Positions 8,939 through 16,798 of a stretch of DNA of 64,000 nt are shown in pieces. Made by a program: the position numbers and the translations under genes. The stretch is taken from positions 146,580 to 210,579 of the forward strand of contig NZ_JASISS010000003.1 of NCBI RefSeq assembly GCF_030063195.1, read 5' to 3'. The notes under the pieces are model-generated. The model saw only the letters and a list, made by a program, of their open reading frames with translations. It searched no databases and was not told the origin of the DNA. Every line of letters starts with the position of its first letter. Within the stretch, counting starts at the first letter, position 1. Origin of the DNA: Cryobacterium sp. PH31-AA6. GTDB lineage: Bacteria > Actinomycetota > Actinomycetes > Actinomycetales > Microbacteriaceae.

Positions 8939-9669
8939 ACCCGCGCCGCACGCTCGCCACCGCCGGGCGCGTACTCACCCAGATCCGTCATGATCCGCGC
9001 ACCATCGTGCTGTTACTCGTCGTGCCCAGCCTGCTGATCGGCCTGGTCGCCTGGATCTTCTCGGACACCCCGGTGTTCGACACCGTCGGCCCGGCGATGA
9101 TCGCCCTGTTCCCGTTCATCGTCATGTTCCTGGTCACGAGCATCACCACTCTCCGGGAACGGCGCACGGGAACGCTCGAGCGGTTGCTGTCGATGCCGCT
9201 GGGCAAGGGCGACTTCATCCTCGGCTACACGCTGGCGTTCGGCCTGCTCGCGGTGCTGCAGTCGGCGGCGGCTGTCGGCTACGCGGTCTGGGTCTGTGGC
9301 CTGACGATCACCGGCTCGATCTGGTTGCTGCTTGCGGTAGCGGTCGCGGACGCGGTGCTGGGAACGGCCCTCGGCCTGTTGGCCAGCGCGTTCGCCCGCA
9401 CCGAATTCCAGGTCGTGCAGTTCATGCCGGCCCTGGTCTTCCCGCAGATTCTGCTCGGCGGCATCTTCCTGCCCAGGGACCAACTGCCGGATGCCCTCCG
9501 CGCGTTCAGCGATTGGCTTCCGCTCTCCCACGCGATCGACGCGCTCCAGGCCGTCGCCAGCGACTCGCAGGATGCCGCGTACGTCGGCGGCAAGCTGCTG
9601 ATCATCGGGGCGTGGATCGTCGGGGCGGTCGTGCTCGGCTCGATCACCCTGCGGCGCCGAACCCCCTGA
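8935..9669 (+). CDS. ABC-2 type transporter permease
   Basis: Membrane partner of the preceding ATPase, 244 residues with six predicted helices. The conserved ABC-2 segment is ERRTGTLERLLSMPLGKGDFILGYTLAF, and the C-terminal FMPALVFPQILLGGIFLPRDQLP is typical of DrrB-like permeases. The GTG start at 8935 lies inside the ATPase stop (GTGA). A rare TTA leucine codon is at 9013-9015. The gene ends before a large inverted repeat that may terminate it. Confidence 0.92.
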   Translation: MNPRRTLATAGRVLTQIRHDPRTIVLLLVVPSLLIGLVAWIFSDTPVFDTVGPAMIALFPFIVMFLVTSITTLRERRTGTLERLLSMPLGKGDFILGYTLAFGLLAVLQSAAAVGYAVWVCGLTITGSIWLLLAVAVADAVLGTALGLLASAFARTEFQVVQFMPALVFPQILLGGIFLPRDQLPDALRAFSDWLPLSHAIDALQAVASDSQDAAYVGGKLLIIGAWIVGAVVLGSITLRRRTP

Positions 9670-9708
9670 CATCCCCTCCCCCCAGCCTCCGTCCCTCCTG
9701 GCCGTCAG

Positions 9709-9777
9709 CCTCGCCGAACTGTGAGTTGTGCACCGTTTCGGGGCCGAAAACTGTACCGAAGTCACAGTTCGGCGAGG
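9709..9777. terminator. Long inverted repeat between convergent genes
   Basis: Two perfect 16-base arms (9709-9724 and 9762-9777, arm sequence CCTCGCCGAACTGTGA) enclose 37 bases that contain a second nested pair, TTTCGG (9736-9741) and CCGAAA (9744-9749). It lies between the ends of the convergent ABC permease and GH1 genes, so a bidirectional terminator is the simplest reading. No T-run follows. It could instead be a mobile palindromic repeat. Confidence 0.55.
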
Positions 9778-9792
9778 AACGACGGCGGATGG

Positions 9793-11265
9793 TTAGCGAG
9801 CGGCGAGCACCTGCTGGAGCCAGCGGTAGGAGGATTTGGGCGTGCGCTTGCGGTTTGCATCGAGGAAGTCGACGTGGACCAGTCCGTGGCGCTGGGTGTA
9901 GCCCGCCGTCCACTCGAAGCCGTCGATCAGGGACCGCACCACGAAGGCGCGCAGGTCGACCCCCTCGGCCACTCCCCCCGGCGCGACGGCGTCGAGCGCT
10001 GCGATGAGGTGCTCGGCGAGGTAATCGATCCTCGCCGGATCCTCGACGACACCGTATCGGTCCGTCGCGTCGGCAAACCCGGCGCCGACGCCCGTGATCC
10101 AGACCGGCGGCAGCCGGTCGCCGTAGCGGGCGTGCAGCTCCGCGAGGGCAACGCCCAGGTACTCTGGCGCGATCGCGGCCCCGGTCCCGGTCACCGGGAA
10201 CTCCCGGAACGGTGTGACGTGGAACGGGAAGGACACGGTCGTTTCCGACTTCCCCGGCTCGCGCGGCGGGCCGGCGGGGCTCTTCGGCGCGGCCGGGCCC
10301 GCCTTGATCCGCGACGGCTGCACGTAGTTCAGTCCGTAGAAGTCGAGCGGTTGGTGAATGGTGCGCAGGTCGTCCGGGTCGGTTTCGAGGAGCATCCGGG
10401 TTTCGAGCAGGTAGGGCTCCGGCGGCTCCGGATACCGGCCGAGAAGCGTGGCATCGGCGAAGATGCGGTTGTGCAGCACGTCGAACAGCTCGGCGGCGAC
10501 CTCGTCGGCCTCCCGGCCGCTGTCGGCCCGCACGGGCGTGTGCACGTTCGCGATGCCGATCCGCCCGCGCACATCGGCCGCGCGCAGGCCCTGCACGGCC
10601 AGGCCGTGGCCCAGCAACTGGTGGTGAGCGGCCGGCAGGGCCGCGAACCGGCGGGTCTCCCCCGGCGCATCCGTGCCGAGCGCATAACCGTTCAGGAAGA
10701 CGGTGGCCGGGTCATTGAGGGTGATCCACGAGTCGATCCGGTCGCCGAAAACCTCGCCGAGCATGTGCGCGTAGTCGCCGAAGCGCAACGCGGTGTCCCG
10801 GCCGAGCCAGCCGCCGCGCAGCCGGATCGGTGTGTCCCAGTGGAACAGTGTCGCCATCGGGCTGATCCCGGCCGTGAGCAGACCATCGAGGAGCCGGTCG
10901 TAGAAGGCCAGGCCGGTTCGGCTGAGCGCGCCGCGGCCGTCGGGTTGTACGCGTGTCCAGGCGAAGGAGAACCGGTAGGCGTCCGCGCCGAGCTCACGGA
11001 TCAGGGTCAGGTCTTCGTCGAGCTTATGGAAGTGGTCGGCGGCGACGGATGCGTTCGATCCGTCGACGATCCGGCCGGCTGTGGCGGTGAACGGGTCCCA
11101 GCTCGACTCACCGCGGCCGCCCTCTCTGGCGCCGCCCTCGACCTGAAAGGCCGATGTGCCCGTGCCGAGGACGAATCCGTCCGGAAGACGGTCGCCGAGC
11201 TCGCTGGAGCGGTGGGGCCAGGCCCTGCCCGCTGGGGTGTTGCTACCTGCCGGTTTGGTGCTCAT
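9793..11265 (-). CDS. Glycoside hydrolase family 1 homologue lacking catalytic glutamates
   Basis: Full-length GH1 (beta-glucosidase-like) barrel protein, 490 residues, probably cytosolic. The glycone-binding residues survive: Q41 in QVEGG, H142-W143 in FHWD, N184, and E451-W452 in DGFEW. The acid/base motif NEP reads NDP (residues 184-186, D185). The nucleophile motif TENG reads TGVG (391-394, G392). Both catalytic glutamates are therefore replaced, so normal hydrolysis is unlikely. The reading frame and length are intact, which argues against simple decay. ATG 11265 overlaps the upstream oxidase stop as ATGA. It may be a sugar-binding or regulatory pseudoenzyme, or have changed chemistry. 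Confidence 0.9.
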   Translation of the reverse strand: MSTKPAGSNTPAGRAWPHRSSELGDRLPDGFVLGTGTSAFQVEGGAREGGRGESSWDPFTATAGRIVDGSNASVAADHFHKLDEDLTLIRELGADAYRFSFAWTRVQPDGRGALSRTGLAFYDRLLDGLLTAGISPMATLFHWDTPIRLRGGWLGRDTALRFGDYAHMLGEVFGDRIDSWITLNDPATVFLNGYALGTDAPGETRRFAALPAAHHQLLGHGLAVQGLRAADVRGRIGIANVHTPVRADSGREADEVAAELFDVLHNRIFADATLLGRYPEPPEPYLLETRMLLETDPDDLRTIHQPLDFYGLNYVQPSRIKAGPAAPKSPAGPPREPGKSETTVSFPFHVTPFREFPVTGTGAAIAPEYLGVALAELHARYGDRLPPVWITGVGAGFADATDRYGVVEDPARIDYLAEHLIAALDAVAPGGVAEGVDLRAFVVRSLIDGFEWTAGYTQRHGLVHVDFLDANRKRTPKSSYRWLQQVLAAR

Positions 11266-12575
11266 TGACCCAGGACTCTTTCCAGATAGCTGTTGCTGAA
11301 GCGGCGCTCCGGGTCGAGCCTGTCACGCACGAGGATGAAATCCGCAAACCGGGGGTAGGCCGGGCCGAGCGATTCGGCGTCACGGTAGTGCATCTTGCCC
11401 CAGTGCGGGCGCCCGTCGTGCGCGCGCATGATCGCCTCAATGGCGTGGAAGTACTCTGCCGGGTCTTCCCGGTGGTACCGGTGCACGGCGATGTAGCCGG
11501 TCTCCCTGCCCTGCGCGGTGGAGAGCCACAGGTCGTCGGCGGCGGCGGAGCGCACCTCGATCGGGAACGAGATGCGCCAGCCCCGGCTGTCGATCAGCGT
11601 GCGCACCTCGCGGAGCGCCCCGGGAATCGCGTGCCGGGGCAGCGCGTATTCCATCTCGTGGAAGCGCACGGTGCGGTTGGCGATGAAGACCCGGTGGGAG
11701 GCATCCGTGTATTCGCGGCGGCCGGTGAGCCGCTCGGCGAGCCGGTTGAAGCCGGGGATCACCGGCGGAAGGATCGCGCCGACGGCGCAGACTCCCCGGT
11801 AGACGCCGTTGGCCAGCAGTTCGTCGTCCACCCAGCCGGAGAGCCGACCGACCGGGGCCCTGGCCGCGTCACCGGGCAGCCGGGTATTGGTTTTGGTCAG
11901 GGCGGTCCCGGTGTGCGGAAACCAGTAGAACTCGTAGTGGTCGAGCCTGCGGGAGCGTTCGAGGTAGCCGTCGAGCACCTCCTCGAGCGGCTCGGCCGCC
12001 TCGACCGCGTGCAGCAGGAACCGGGGTACGCACTGCACGGTGATGTCGACGAGGATGCCGAGGGCACCCAGTCCGAGCCTGGCCGCCGGCAACAGCTCGG
12101 CGTTTTCGGTTTCGCTGACGCGCAGCAGCCCGCCGTCGGCGGTGACCATGGTCAGCGCCGTGATCTGGGTGGCCAGCCCGCCGAAGCCGCCGCCGGTGCC
12201 GTGAGTGCCGGTGGAGGTTGCCCCGGCGAGGGTCTGCCGGTCGATGTCGCCGAGGTTGGCCATGGCCAGGCCGTGGGGCGCGAGCAGGGCCGGAATCCGG
12301 TGCAGGCGGGTGCCGGCGGCCAGGGTGACCCGGCCGCCGGCCTCGTCCACGGCGACGAGCCCGGCGAGGTCGTCCAGGTCAAGTTGCACGCCGGGAGCGA
12401 CCGCGATGCCGGAGAAGCTGTGGCCGGAACCGACGGCCTTGATCCTGAGGCCGGCCCGCGCGGCGGCGACCACGGCGCGCTGCACGGCACCCACGCTGGA
12501 GGGTCGCTCCACCCGCACCGGCCGGACCGACTCGCTGCCCGCCCAGTTGCGCCACTTCGCGCCGCTCGCGCTCAC
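11262..12575 (-). CDS. FAD-linked D-arabinono-1,4-lactone oxidase-like protein
   Basis: VAO/PCMH-fold flavoprotein oxidase, 437 residues, of the aldonolactone/alditol oxidase family. The N-terminal FAD domain carries GSGHSFSGIA, whose histidine is the usual covalent FAD attachment site, and TSTGTHGTGGGFGGLA. The C-terminal ALO domain ends RPHWGKMHYRDA, then YPRFADFILVRDRLDPERRFSNSYL. Start is GTG 12575, overlapping the upstream stop as GTGA; longer in-frame starts run into the upstream gene. It is the middle gene of a three-gene coupled operon. Likely substrates are sugar lactones or alditols, but this is inferred from family only. Confidence 0.9.
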   Translation of the reverse strand: MSASGAKWRNWAGSESVRPVRVERPSSVGAVQRAVVAAARAGLRIKAVGSGHSFSGIAVAPGVQLDLDDLAGLVAVDEAGGRVTLAAGTRLHRIPALLAPHGLAMANLGDIDRQTLAGATSTGTHGTGGGFGGLATQITALTMVTADGGLLRVSETENAELLPAARLGLGALGILVDITVQCVPRFLLHAVEAAEPLEEVLDGYLERSRRLDHYEFYWFPHTGTALTKTNTRLPGDAARAPVGRLSGWVDDELLANGVYRGVCAVGAILPPVIPGFNRLAERLTGRREYTDASHRVFIANRTVRFHEMEYALPRHAIPGALREVRTLIDSRGWRISFPIEVRSAAADDLWLSTAQGRETGYIAVHRYHREDPAEYFHAIEAIMRAHDGRPHWGKMHYRDAESLGPAYPRFADFILVRDRLDPERRFSNSYLERVLGQ

Positions 12576-13807
12576 AGGAAGGCCTTTCCTTCGCCGCGAT
12601 AGGTCGGCAACAGGTCGACGACCAGACCGTCGTCGACCACCGCGAACTCGTTGACGTGCTCGCTGAGCTCGCCGGACTTCGTGTGCCGCAGCCACACCCG
12701 GTCGCCCGCCCGGAGCCGTGCTGCGGCGGCGCCGGTGATCGGCGTCTGAACCTCGCCTGCCATCTCGCGCGGCACGAAGGCCAGGCCCTCCGGCCAGACC
12801 AGCCGCGGGGTGCGGTCGGAACCGGTCGGCCCCGAGGCAATCCAGCCTCCACCGAGCAGGGTGGCGGTCGCGGCGCTGGGCTTGCGCACGACGGAGAGCG
12901 CGAAGGCCGCGGCCGGTGCCGGCCGAAATGCGGAGAAGGTGTCGAAGAGGTGCCCGCCGAAGAACCCGCTGCCGGCGGCGATGTCGGTCACCGAGGTGTC
13001 GTCATGGGTGCTCTCCAACGAGCCGGTGCCGCCGCCGTTGACGAATTCGAGCTCCGCGATCTCCCGCACGGCCGTGACCGCGGCCGCCCGGCGCGCGGAC
13101 AGCTCGGCGATCGAGCGTCCCTGCATCCAGCGGATGAACCGGGCCTCGAGCGGTTTGCCGACCGGCATATCGCCGATCCCCGCGATCTGCGCCTCGTAGC
13201 CCATCATCCCGACGAGGCGGAACCCGGCCCGAGCGGCGATGCCCTCGGCGAGCGAGCGGGCATCCCGCACCGTGTGCAGCGGCGAGCGCCGCACCCCCAG
13301 CCGACCGATCAGTGGCGGCTTCCAGCCGGAGTCCAGCTCGAGGCAGAGCCGGATTCTCTCCCTCCGGCCGGGAGGAAGGACGGCGTCGATGACGTCGAGC
13401 TGGTCGAGGGAATCGACCATCAGGGTGACCCGCGACGCGAGTTCCGGGGACCGGCCGAGGGTGCGGATCGCCCCGGCTTCCGCCGTCGGGTAGCCCACGA
13501 CGATGTCGGTCATCGTCTCGGCCAGCCAGAGCGCCTCGGCCAGCGTGTAGGCGAGCAGCCCGTCAAATCCCGGAACGGCGAGGATCGCCTCGATCACGCC
13601 GCGCACGCGGATCGACTTGGTCGCGACCCGGATCGGGCTGCCGGCCGCGCGGGAAAGCAGGTCGCCGGTGTTGTGCCGGAGGGCGCCGAGGTGCAGCGCG
13701 GCGATCGGAGTGTCCTGGGCGGCCGTGGCCTCGGTCAGGGCGGGCCAGTAACGGTCAGGGCTCAGCCAGGGCGAGGCATCCGACCGGACCGACAGATCGA
13801 TGTTCAT
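12572..13807 (-). CDS. Alanine racemase-fold / Dsd1-type PLP enzyme (amino acid deaminase/aldolase)
   Basis: Fold-type III PLP protein, 411 residues, resembling D-serine dehydratase, D-threonine aldolase and 'amino acid deaminase/aldolase' proteins. The N-terminal barrel contains SPIRVATKSIRVRG, whose lysine is the expected PLP Schiff-base residue, and later ELEFVNGGGTGSLE, a phosphate-binding-type glycine loop. The C-terminal part (GDRVWLRHTKSGELSEHVNEFAVV) matches the Dsd1 C-terminal domain. First gene of the coupled operon with the FAD oxidase and GH1 homologue. The actual substrate is unknown; this is not the essential alanine racemase type. Confidence 0.85.
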   Translation of the reverse strand: MNIDLSVRSDASPWLSPDRYWPALTEATAAQDTPIAALHLGALRHNTGDLLSRAAGSPIRVATKSIRVRGVIEAILAVPGFDGLLAYTLAEALWLAETMTDIVVGYPTAEAGAIRTLGRSPELASRVTLMVDSLDQLDVIDAVLPPGRRERIRLCLELDSGWKPPLIGRLGVRRSPLHTVRDARSLAEGIAARAGFRLVGMMGYEAQIAGIGDMPVGKPLEARFIRWMQGRSIAELSARRAAAVTAVREIAELEFVNGGGTGSLESTHDDTSVTDIAAGSGFFGGHLFDTFSAFRPAPAAAFALSVVRKPSAATATLLGGGWIASGPTGSDRTPRLVWPEGLAFVPREMAGEVQTPITGAAAARLRAGDRVWLRHTKSGELSEHVNEFAVVDDGLVVDLLPTYRGEGKAFL

Positions 13808-13912
13808 CAGCGCACCGCCTTCACCGTCGCCGTTCGGCTCATCCGTCAGTCAGTATGCACCATGCCTGATGGTAACGAATCGGTCGCGCCGGGGACACGC
13901 GGGGTCACACCG

Positions 13913-13941
13913 TTGACTTTTGCGAGTCTGGCCCCTGAAAT
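13913..13941 (+). promoter_or_regulatory. Candidate sigma70-type promoter for the Ig-like membrane protein
   Basis: TTGACT (13913-13918) and TGAAAT (13936-13941) are separated by exactly 17 bases. The predicted transcription start would lie only about 12 bases before the ATG at 13960, leaving a very short leader that carries an AGGGGGG ribosome site. This is by eye only. Confidence 0.35.
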
Positions 13942-13959
13942 GGTGTCAGGGGGGAATTC

Positions 13960-16146
13960 ATGCTTCGGTCTCGGCTCGCCGCATCGCGACGGCGAAAAGT
14001 GCGACGGAACGGCTACCCGCGCGCCGCCGTCGCCGCCGGGCTCGTGTTCGTGCTGCTGCTCGGCGCGGTCGCCGCGGCACTCGCTGTGCCGGCCGGGGCG
14101 CACGCCCAGACCGCCACGGCACCCGCACCAACCGCAACCCCCACGCCGACTCCGACTCCGACTCCGAGCCGGAAGGCGACCCCGGAGCCGCAGGCCCCGA
14201 CCATCGACTCTCCCCCAGCGGGCAGCTTCATCGGCAGCGGCAGCACCACCGTCTCCGGCAGCCGGGACGCCGGCCAGGAGATCCAGCTGCTCTCCCCGAC
14301 CGGCGTCGACCCGCTCTGCATCGTGGCCGCGGATGCGAGCACCACCTGGACCTGCACCCACGTCCAGCTGCCAAGCGGCCCGACGGTTAACCTCCGCGTT
14401 GTCGTCACCGGGGACCCGACGCTCGCTGCCGAGCAGAGCGTTGCGGTGCTCGCGGCTCCGAGGATCGTTGGCGGGCCCACCGGCCAGGCCGCCTCCAACG
14501 GCGTCGTTCGCGGGACGGCGTACCCGAACGCATCCGTGATCGCCGAGCTGGCCGGCGGCCAACGATGCACCTCCACCGCCGACGGCTCGGGAGCCTGGGC
14601 GTGCACCTTCGCCGGCGACGGCCTGGCCAGCGGCCCGGTCGAGGTCACAGCGGCGCAGCAGAGCTGGTTCAGTCTGCCGTCCTCTTCGAACTCGAGCTCC
14701 CCCGTCACGCTCAACTTCGACGTTGACGCCCCCGACATCCCCCGCCTGTCCTCACCCGCGGATTCCGCGCGGGTGCCGCTCAGTGGGGCAACCTATCTGG
14801 GTACCGGAGAGGATGGCGCCGCGGTCACCGTCTTCGCCGGGCCGTATTCGGTGTGCACCGTGGTGGTTGCCGGCGGAGCCTGGCGCTGCACGGCAGGCGG
14901 CGTCGTCGCCGGTTCTTACCAGGTGCGCATCGTGCAGCAGGATCCGGCCGGCAACGTGAGCGCCGGCAGCCCCGCGATCACCGTGGTCTACGGCGAGACG
15001 TCGGCGTCGGCCCCGAGCGCGAGCGGCACGACCCCGCTTCCGGTGCCGACGGCCGACGGCGACGGCGGGGTCGAGTCCACGGCTCCCGCCCCGTCGCCGG
15101 AGTCGGCGCTGCCGACCCCGCCACGCACGAAACCTCGGGAGTCCGGCGGGGACGTCGCGCTGCCGACGACCGGGCTCGGCGGCGGCTGGAACGACCCGAC
15201 CCCGTTCACCGCCGCGGTGCGTCCGCCGGACTCCGGCTTCTCGTGGCTGCAGGCCGCGCTGCTCGCGCTCGGCTGCCTGCTTCTCCTGGCCATCCCCGCC
15301 CGCCTGCTCAGCGGAACGATCACCCGCGCGCGGGCGGGGCGCCCGCTGTGGAGCGGAACCCCGATCTCCGGCCGCAACCACCCCAGGGACGACTTCGAGC
15401 GGGCGCCCACCGTGCTCGTGAACCGCTGGCTCCTCGTGGGCGCAGCCCTGCTCGCCGCCGCAACGCTTGTGATGCTGTCCGGTCCGATCGGCAGCCGACC
15501 TGCCTACCTGAGGTTACTGGCCGCGGTCATGATCGCCCTGCTGCTGGTCAATGCGGCCGGCGCCCTGGTTCCCCGGTGGTGGAGCCGTCGGGTGCTGGGG
15601 CAAGGCGCATCCGTCACCTTCCTGCCGCGCTATCTGCTGCTCGTCGGGGTGATGGCGCTGGCCTCACGGGTCTTCGAGGTCCACCCGGCGCTCCTGTTCG
15701 GACTTCTCGGCAGCGTCACGATCGCGGCCGACGTGCGGCCGGAACGGCGTGGCCAACTCGCGGCCGTGCGCGCGGGAAGCCTGATCCTGCTCGCCGTGGT
15801 GGGCTGGTTGCTGCTCGCCGTGCTGCCGCAGGCCGCGGGTTTCGCCGGCGCGTTCGGCGCCGAGGTCGCCAACAGTGTGGTGCTCGCCGCGATCGGGTCG
15901 GCGGCCATCGTGCTGGTTCCGCTCGGCAGCACCAGCGGGCGCAGCATCCTCGTCTGGTCGCCGCCCGTCTGGGCCGGCCTGACCGCGCTCGCCTTCACGA
16001 TCATGTTCGCGGTGTTGTCCCCGACGATGACGCTCGGGCGCGGCGACGGCACGTCCACGCTGCTCTGGGTTTCCGCGGGCGTCTTCGCGGCGCTCAGCAC
16101 GGGCGCCTGGGCGTGGCAGCGTTTCGTCTCGCCCGCGGTCGACTGA
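13960..16146 (+). CDS. Large Ig-like-domain membrane protein, function unknown
   Basis: 728-residue protein I do not recognise as a named family. It has an N-terminal hydrophobic segment (about residues 26-47, ending AGAHA, likely signal peptide), a TPTPTPTP linker, then roughly four extracellular bacterial Ig-like repeats (segments such as IDSPPAGSFIGSGSTTVSG with paired cysteines in C-I-V...W-T-C patterns). A Pro/Ser/Thr-rich linker leads to a C-terminal region of about nine to ten membrane helices starting near residue 425. ATG 13960 has AGGGGGG upstream. It is divergent from the Dsd1/oxidase/GH1 operon. A surface sensor or cell-wall-associated role is only a guess. A TTA codon is at 15514-15516. 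Confidence 0.8.
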   Translation: MLRSRLAASRRRKVRRNGYPRAAVAAGLVFVLLLGAVAAALAVPAGAHAQTATAPAPTATPTPTPTPTPSRKATPEPQAPTIDSPPAGSFIGSGSTTVSGSRDAGQEIQLLSPTGVDPLCIVAADASTTWTCTHVQLPSGPTVNLRVVVTGDPTLAAEQSVAVLAAPRIVGGPTGQAASNGVVRGTAYPNASVIAELAGGQRCTSTADGSGAWACTFAGDGLASGPVEVTAAQQSWFSLPSSSNSSSPVTLNFDVDAPDIPRLSSPADSARVPLSGATYLGTGEDGAAVTVFAGPYSVCTVVVAGGAWRCTAGGVVAGSYQVRIVQQDPAGNVSAGSPAITVVYGETSASAPSASGTTPLPVPTADGDGGVESTAPAPSPESALPTPPRTKPRESGGDVALPTTGLGGGWNDPTPFTAAVRPPDSGFSWLQAALLALGCLLLLAIPARLLSGTITRARAGRPLWSGTPISGRNHPRDDFERAPTVLVNRWLLVGAALLAAATLVMLSGPIGSRPAYLRLLAAVMIALLLVNAAGALVPRWWSRRVLGQGASVTFLPRYLLLVGVMALASRVFEVHPALLFGLLGSVTIAADVRPERRGQLAAVRAGSLILLAVVGWLLLAVLPQAAGFAGAFGAEVANSVVLAAIGSAAIVLVPLGSTSGRSILVWSPPVWAGLTALAFTIMFAVLSPTMTLGRGDGTSTLLWVSAGVFAALSTGAWAWQRFVSPAVD

Positions 16147-16168
16147 TCGCGACCGGCCCGCGCCCGAC

Positions 16169-16798
16169 CTAGAGGCTGCGCAGCAGCCCGCTCCGGCGCG
16201 CCGCCGCCACAGCCGCGGTGCGGGAGGAGACCCCCAGCTTGGGGTAGATGTGCGCAAGATGTGATTTCACCGTCGTCTCACTCAGGTGCAGGTGGGCGGC
16301 GACGTCGGTATTGTTCCTCCCCTCGGCGACGAGTGCCAGCACCTCCAGTTCCCGAGCGCTGAGGGTCGGGCTCGGGTTGCGCACCCGCGAGAGCAACCGA
16401 GTGGCAACTGTGGGGGCTAACGCGGATTGGCCTGACGCCGCGGCGGTGACGGCCGCGATCAGGTCATCGGGTGGCGTGTCCTTGAGCAGGTAGCCGGCCG
16501 CTCCGCCCTCAATGGCGGTGATGATGTCGCTGTCCGAGTCGTAGTTGGTGAAGATGAGCACGCTCGGCGGGTGTGGCAGTGCCCGGATGCGCCGGGTGGC
16601 CTCCGCACCCCGGAACTCTCCGGAGAACTGCAGGTCCATCAGTACGACGTCGGGACGGAAACGCTCAGCCGCCGCGACGGCGTCGTCCGGGGTACCGACC
16701 GCGGCGACGACGCTGATACTGGGCTCGGTGTCGAACAGCGCCTGCAGGCCAGAGCGCAGAATCGGGTGGTCGTCTGCGATCACGATGTGGATGCTCAT
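16169..16798 (-). CDS. NarL/LuxR-family response regulator (ChrA-like)
   Basis: 209-residue response regulator. The receiver domain has the acidic pair D9-D10, phospho-acceptor D55 in VVLMDLQF and lysine in LLKDTPPDD. The C-terminal LuxR helix-turn-helix reads LSARELEVLALVAEGRNNTDVAAHLHLSE-type sequence followed by TVKSHLAHIYPKLGV. Its start overlaps the kinase stop by 4 bases. Because the pair is divergent from an HrtBA-like exporter, regulation of that exporter is the natural hypothesis, as for corynebacterial ChrA. Confidence 0.93.
   Translation of the reverse strand: MSIHIVIADDHPILRSGLQALFDTEPSISVVAAVGTPDDAVAAAERFRPDVVLMDLQFSGEFRGAEATRRIRALPHPPSVLIFTNYDSDSDIITAIEGGAAGYLLKDTPPDDLIAAVTAAASGQSALAPTVATRLLSRVRNPSPTLSARELEVLALVAEGRNNTDVAAHLHLSETTVKSHLAHIYPKLGVSSRTAAVAAARRSGLLRSL

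Noticed and set aside
12572..13807. Essential biosynthetic alanine racemase
   Set aside because: The C-terminal part is of Dsd1/aldolase type and lacks the alanine racemase C-terminal barrel motifs.
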